DNA of 10,786 bases. Source: Chloroflexota bacterium. Lineage in GTDB: Bacteria; Chloroflexota; Limnocylindria; Limnocylindrales; CSP1-4. The stretch spans positions 1 through 10,786 of the forward strand of contig JACQEF010000171.1 in NCBI GenBank assembly GCA_016200745.1, read 5' to 3'. Made by a program: the position numbers and the translations under genes. The notes under the pieces were generated by a model. It searched no databases. It was not told the DNA's origin and saw only the letters and a program-made list of their open reading frames with translations. Numbering within the stretch: position 1 is the first letter of the stretch; each line of letters starts with the position of its first letter. Of this stretch, positions 9,717 to 10,786 are shown piece after piece.

Positions 9717-10786
9717 TCAGATGGCGACCACGGCCGGCAACGCCACGACGAATCGTGCGCCATGCGGCCGGGCAGGTTCGCACCACAGGCGGGCGCCCAT
9801 CGATTCGCCGAGTCGCTTGGCGGCATACAGCCCGATGCCGGACCCTCGGGCGGTATGCGTGTCGCGCCGAGCGTAGGGCTCGAAGATCCGCTCGCGCCAT
9901 TCGTCGGGGATCCCCGGGCCTTCGTCCGAGACGCCGAGCTGGACGACGCCTTCGTGGAGGCCCCACTCGATCCGGATCGCGGTCTCCGGCGGCGCGTACT
10001 TGACGGCGTTCTCAACGAGGTGCTCGAGGATCTGGCGGAGGCGAGGCGGGTCGGCCAGGCCGTGGAGGCGCAGGCTCGGCTCGATCTCGACGCGGTGGCG
10101 TTCGAGGATCGGCTGCAGGGAGGCCACGACCTCCTCCACCAGCGCGCGGAGATCGACCGGCGTGACCGCGGCCGGCCCCTCGGGTACCACCCGGACGGAG
10201 GCCAGGATCGAGTCGACCAGCCGGTCCAGGCGCTCGATCTGCTCGAGCGTGGCACGGTGCCAGGCCGCTCGCGTCTCTCGCCGGGCGAGGTCGCGCGACT
10301 CGCGGCCGCGCAGCGGCGGCTCGTCGGCGAGCAGGTCGGTGTAGGCGCGGACAACGGCGAGCGGCGTGCGCAGCTCGTGGGTGACCAGCGCGATCAGCTC
10401 GCTGCGCGCCTCGTCGATCGCCTTGAGCGCCTCGACCCGCGCCTCGGCCTCGGTCTGCTGACGGCCCTTCTCGATGATCCCGGCGAGCAGGTCCGCGACC
10501 GCGCCGAGCTGAGCGACGTCGTGCTCGCTGAAGTCGCGCGACTGCTCGGTCTGGACGTTGAGGACGCCGACGATCTGGTCGTGCCAGGTCAACGGCACCG
10601 ACAGCATGGACGCCACGAAGCGGCGCTGGTCGATGCCCCGGACCCACAGGAACCGCGGGTCGGCCCGGACGTCGGGGATGACCGCCGGCCGCCGGCTCGC
10701 GGCGACGCGTCCGGTCACGCCCTCGCCGAACGGGACGCGCGCCCGGCCGATCTGGAAGCGATCCAGGCCGTTCGTGGCGGCGAGGG
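9717..10786 (-). CDS. GAF-domain sensor histidine kinase (5' end beyond the window)
   Basis: Senses a signal, autophosphorylates on histidine and passes the phosphate to the response regulator encoded next. About 355 residues are visible. The frame stays open through the right edge: upstream of the GTG at 10718 it continues with GAF-like sequence (FQIGRARVPFGEGVTGRV), so that GTG is internal and the N-terminus is missing. Order, numbered from that GTG: a GAF domain (up to about 85, with ASMLSVPL and VGVLNVQTEQSRDFSEHD), a coiled connector (85-105), a HisKA dimer domain with phospho-acceptor H114 in THELRTPLAVV, and a HATPase domain with N box LEHLVENAVKYAP (N237), G1 box VSDEGPGIPDEWRERIF and G2 box GSGIGLYAAKRLGE. 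The visible part has no membrane helix, so this portion is cytoplasmic. The GAF ligand cannot be named; redox, small-molecule or light inputs are all known for this domain. Confidence 0.93.
   Translation of the reverse strand, partial: LAATNGLDRFQIGRARVPFGEGVTGRVAASRRPAVIPDVRADPRFLWVRGIDQRRFVASMLSVPLTWHDQIVGVLNVQTEQSRDFSEHDVAQLGAVADLLAGIIEKGRQQTEAEARVEALKAIDEARSELIALVTHELRTPLAVVRAYTDLLADEPPLRGRESRDLARRETRAAWHRATLEQIERLDRLVDSILASVRVVPEGPAAVTPVDLRALVEEVVASLQPILERHRVEIEPSLRLHGLADPPRLRQILEHLVENAVKYAPPETAIRIEWGLHEGVVQLGVSDEGPGIPDEWRERIFEPYARRDTHTARGSGIGLYAAKRLGESMGARLWCEPARPHGARFVVALPAVVAI

Overview
This is a very GC-rich chromosomal stretch of about 10.8 kb. It is densely coded, third codon positions are almost always G or C, and ordinary metabolic and regulatory genes are separated by short gaps full of hairpins. 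The base composition, a stand-alone Thermus-like proline dehydrogenase, mixed Shine-Dalgarno and possibly leaderless starts, and TAnnnT-type -10 elements suggest a high-GC terrestrial or freshwater lineage such as Chloroflexota (Limnocylindria-like) or Actinomycetota. That placement is inference; no phylogenetic marker is present. I see no phage, transposon, CRISPR, toxin-antitoxin or integrase signature, so the window reads as core genome.

Layout. 94-1011 (+) is a monofunctional proline dehydrogenase. 1082-1156 (+) is tRNA-Lys(UUU) with its CCA encoded. 1194-1394 (-) is a 66-residue single-pass membrane protein. It diverges from 1569-2423 (+), a two-part GNAT acetyltransferase. 2614-3834 (+) is an Amt-family ammonium channel, followed after two strong hairpins by 3950-8626 (+), a full-length glutamate synthase large subunit. 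8673-8891 (+) is a small Cys-rich, probably zinc-binding protein. It converges across a strong hairpin on a two-component operon read from the minus strand: a GAF-domain histidine kinase (9717-10786, N-terminus beyond the window) followed by an OmpR/PhoB-type response regulator (8958-9671).

How the genes fit together. amt and the glutamate synthase gene form a nitrogen-assimilation pair: ammonium enters through Amt, glutamine synthetase (not in the window) makes glutamine, and GOGAT turns glutamine plus 2-oxoglutarate into two glutamates. Two usual partners are absent from their usual places: no PII gene (glnK/glnB) beside amt and no small subunit (gltD) after gltB. Proline dehydrogenase begins proline breakdown towards glutamate but sits on a separate transcription unit, so a regulatory link is not shown. 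Nothing ties the two-component pair to nitrogen apart from proximity.

Most worth a second look: the 10-bp and 15-bp hairpins between amt and gltB; the tRNA-Lys with G2-U71 and G73, which may point to a class I lysyl-tRNA synthetase; the two small proteins at 1194-1394 and 8673-8891; and the non-conserved tail of GltB that overlaps a candidate promoter. I find no convincing new multi-gene system here.
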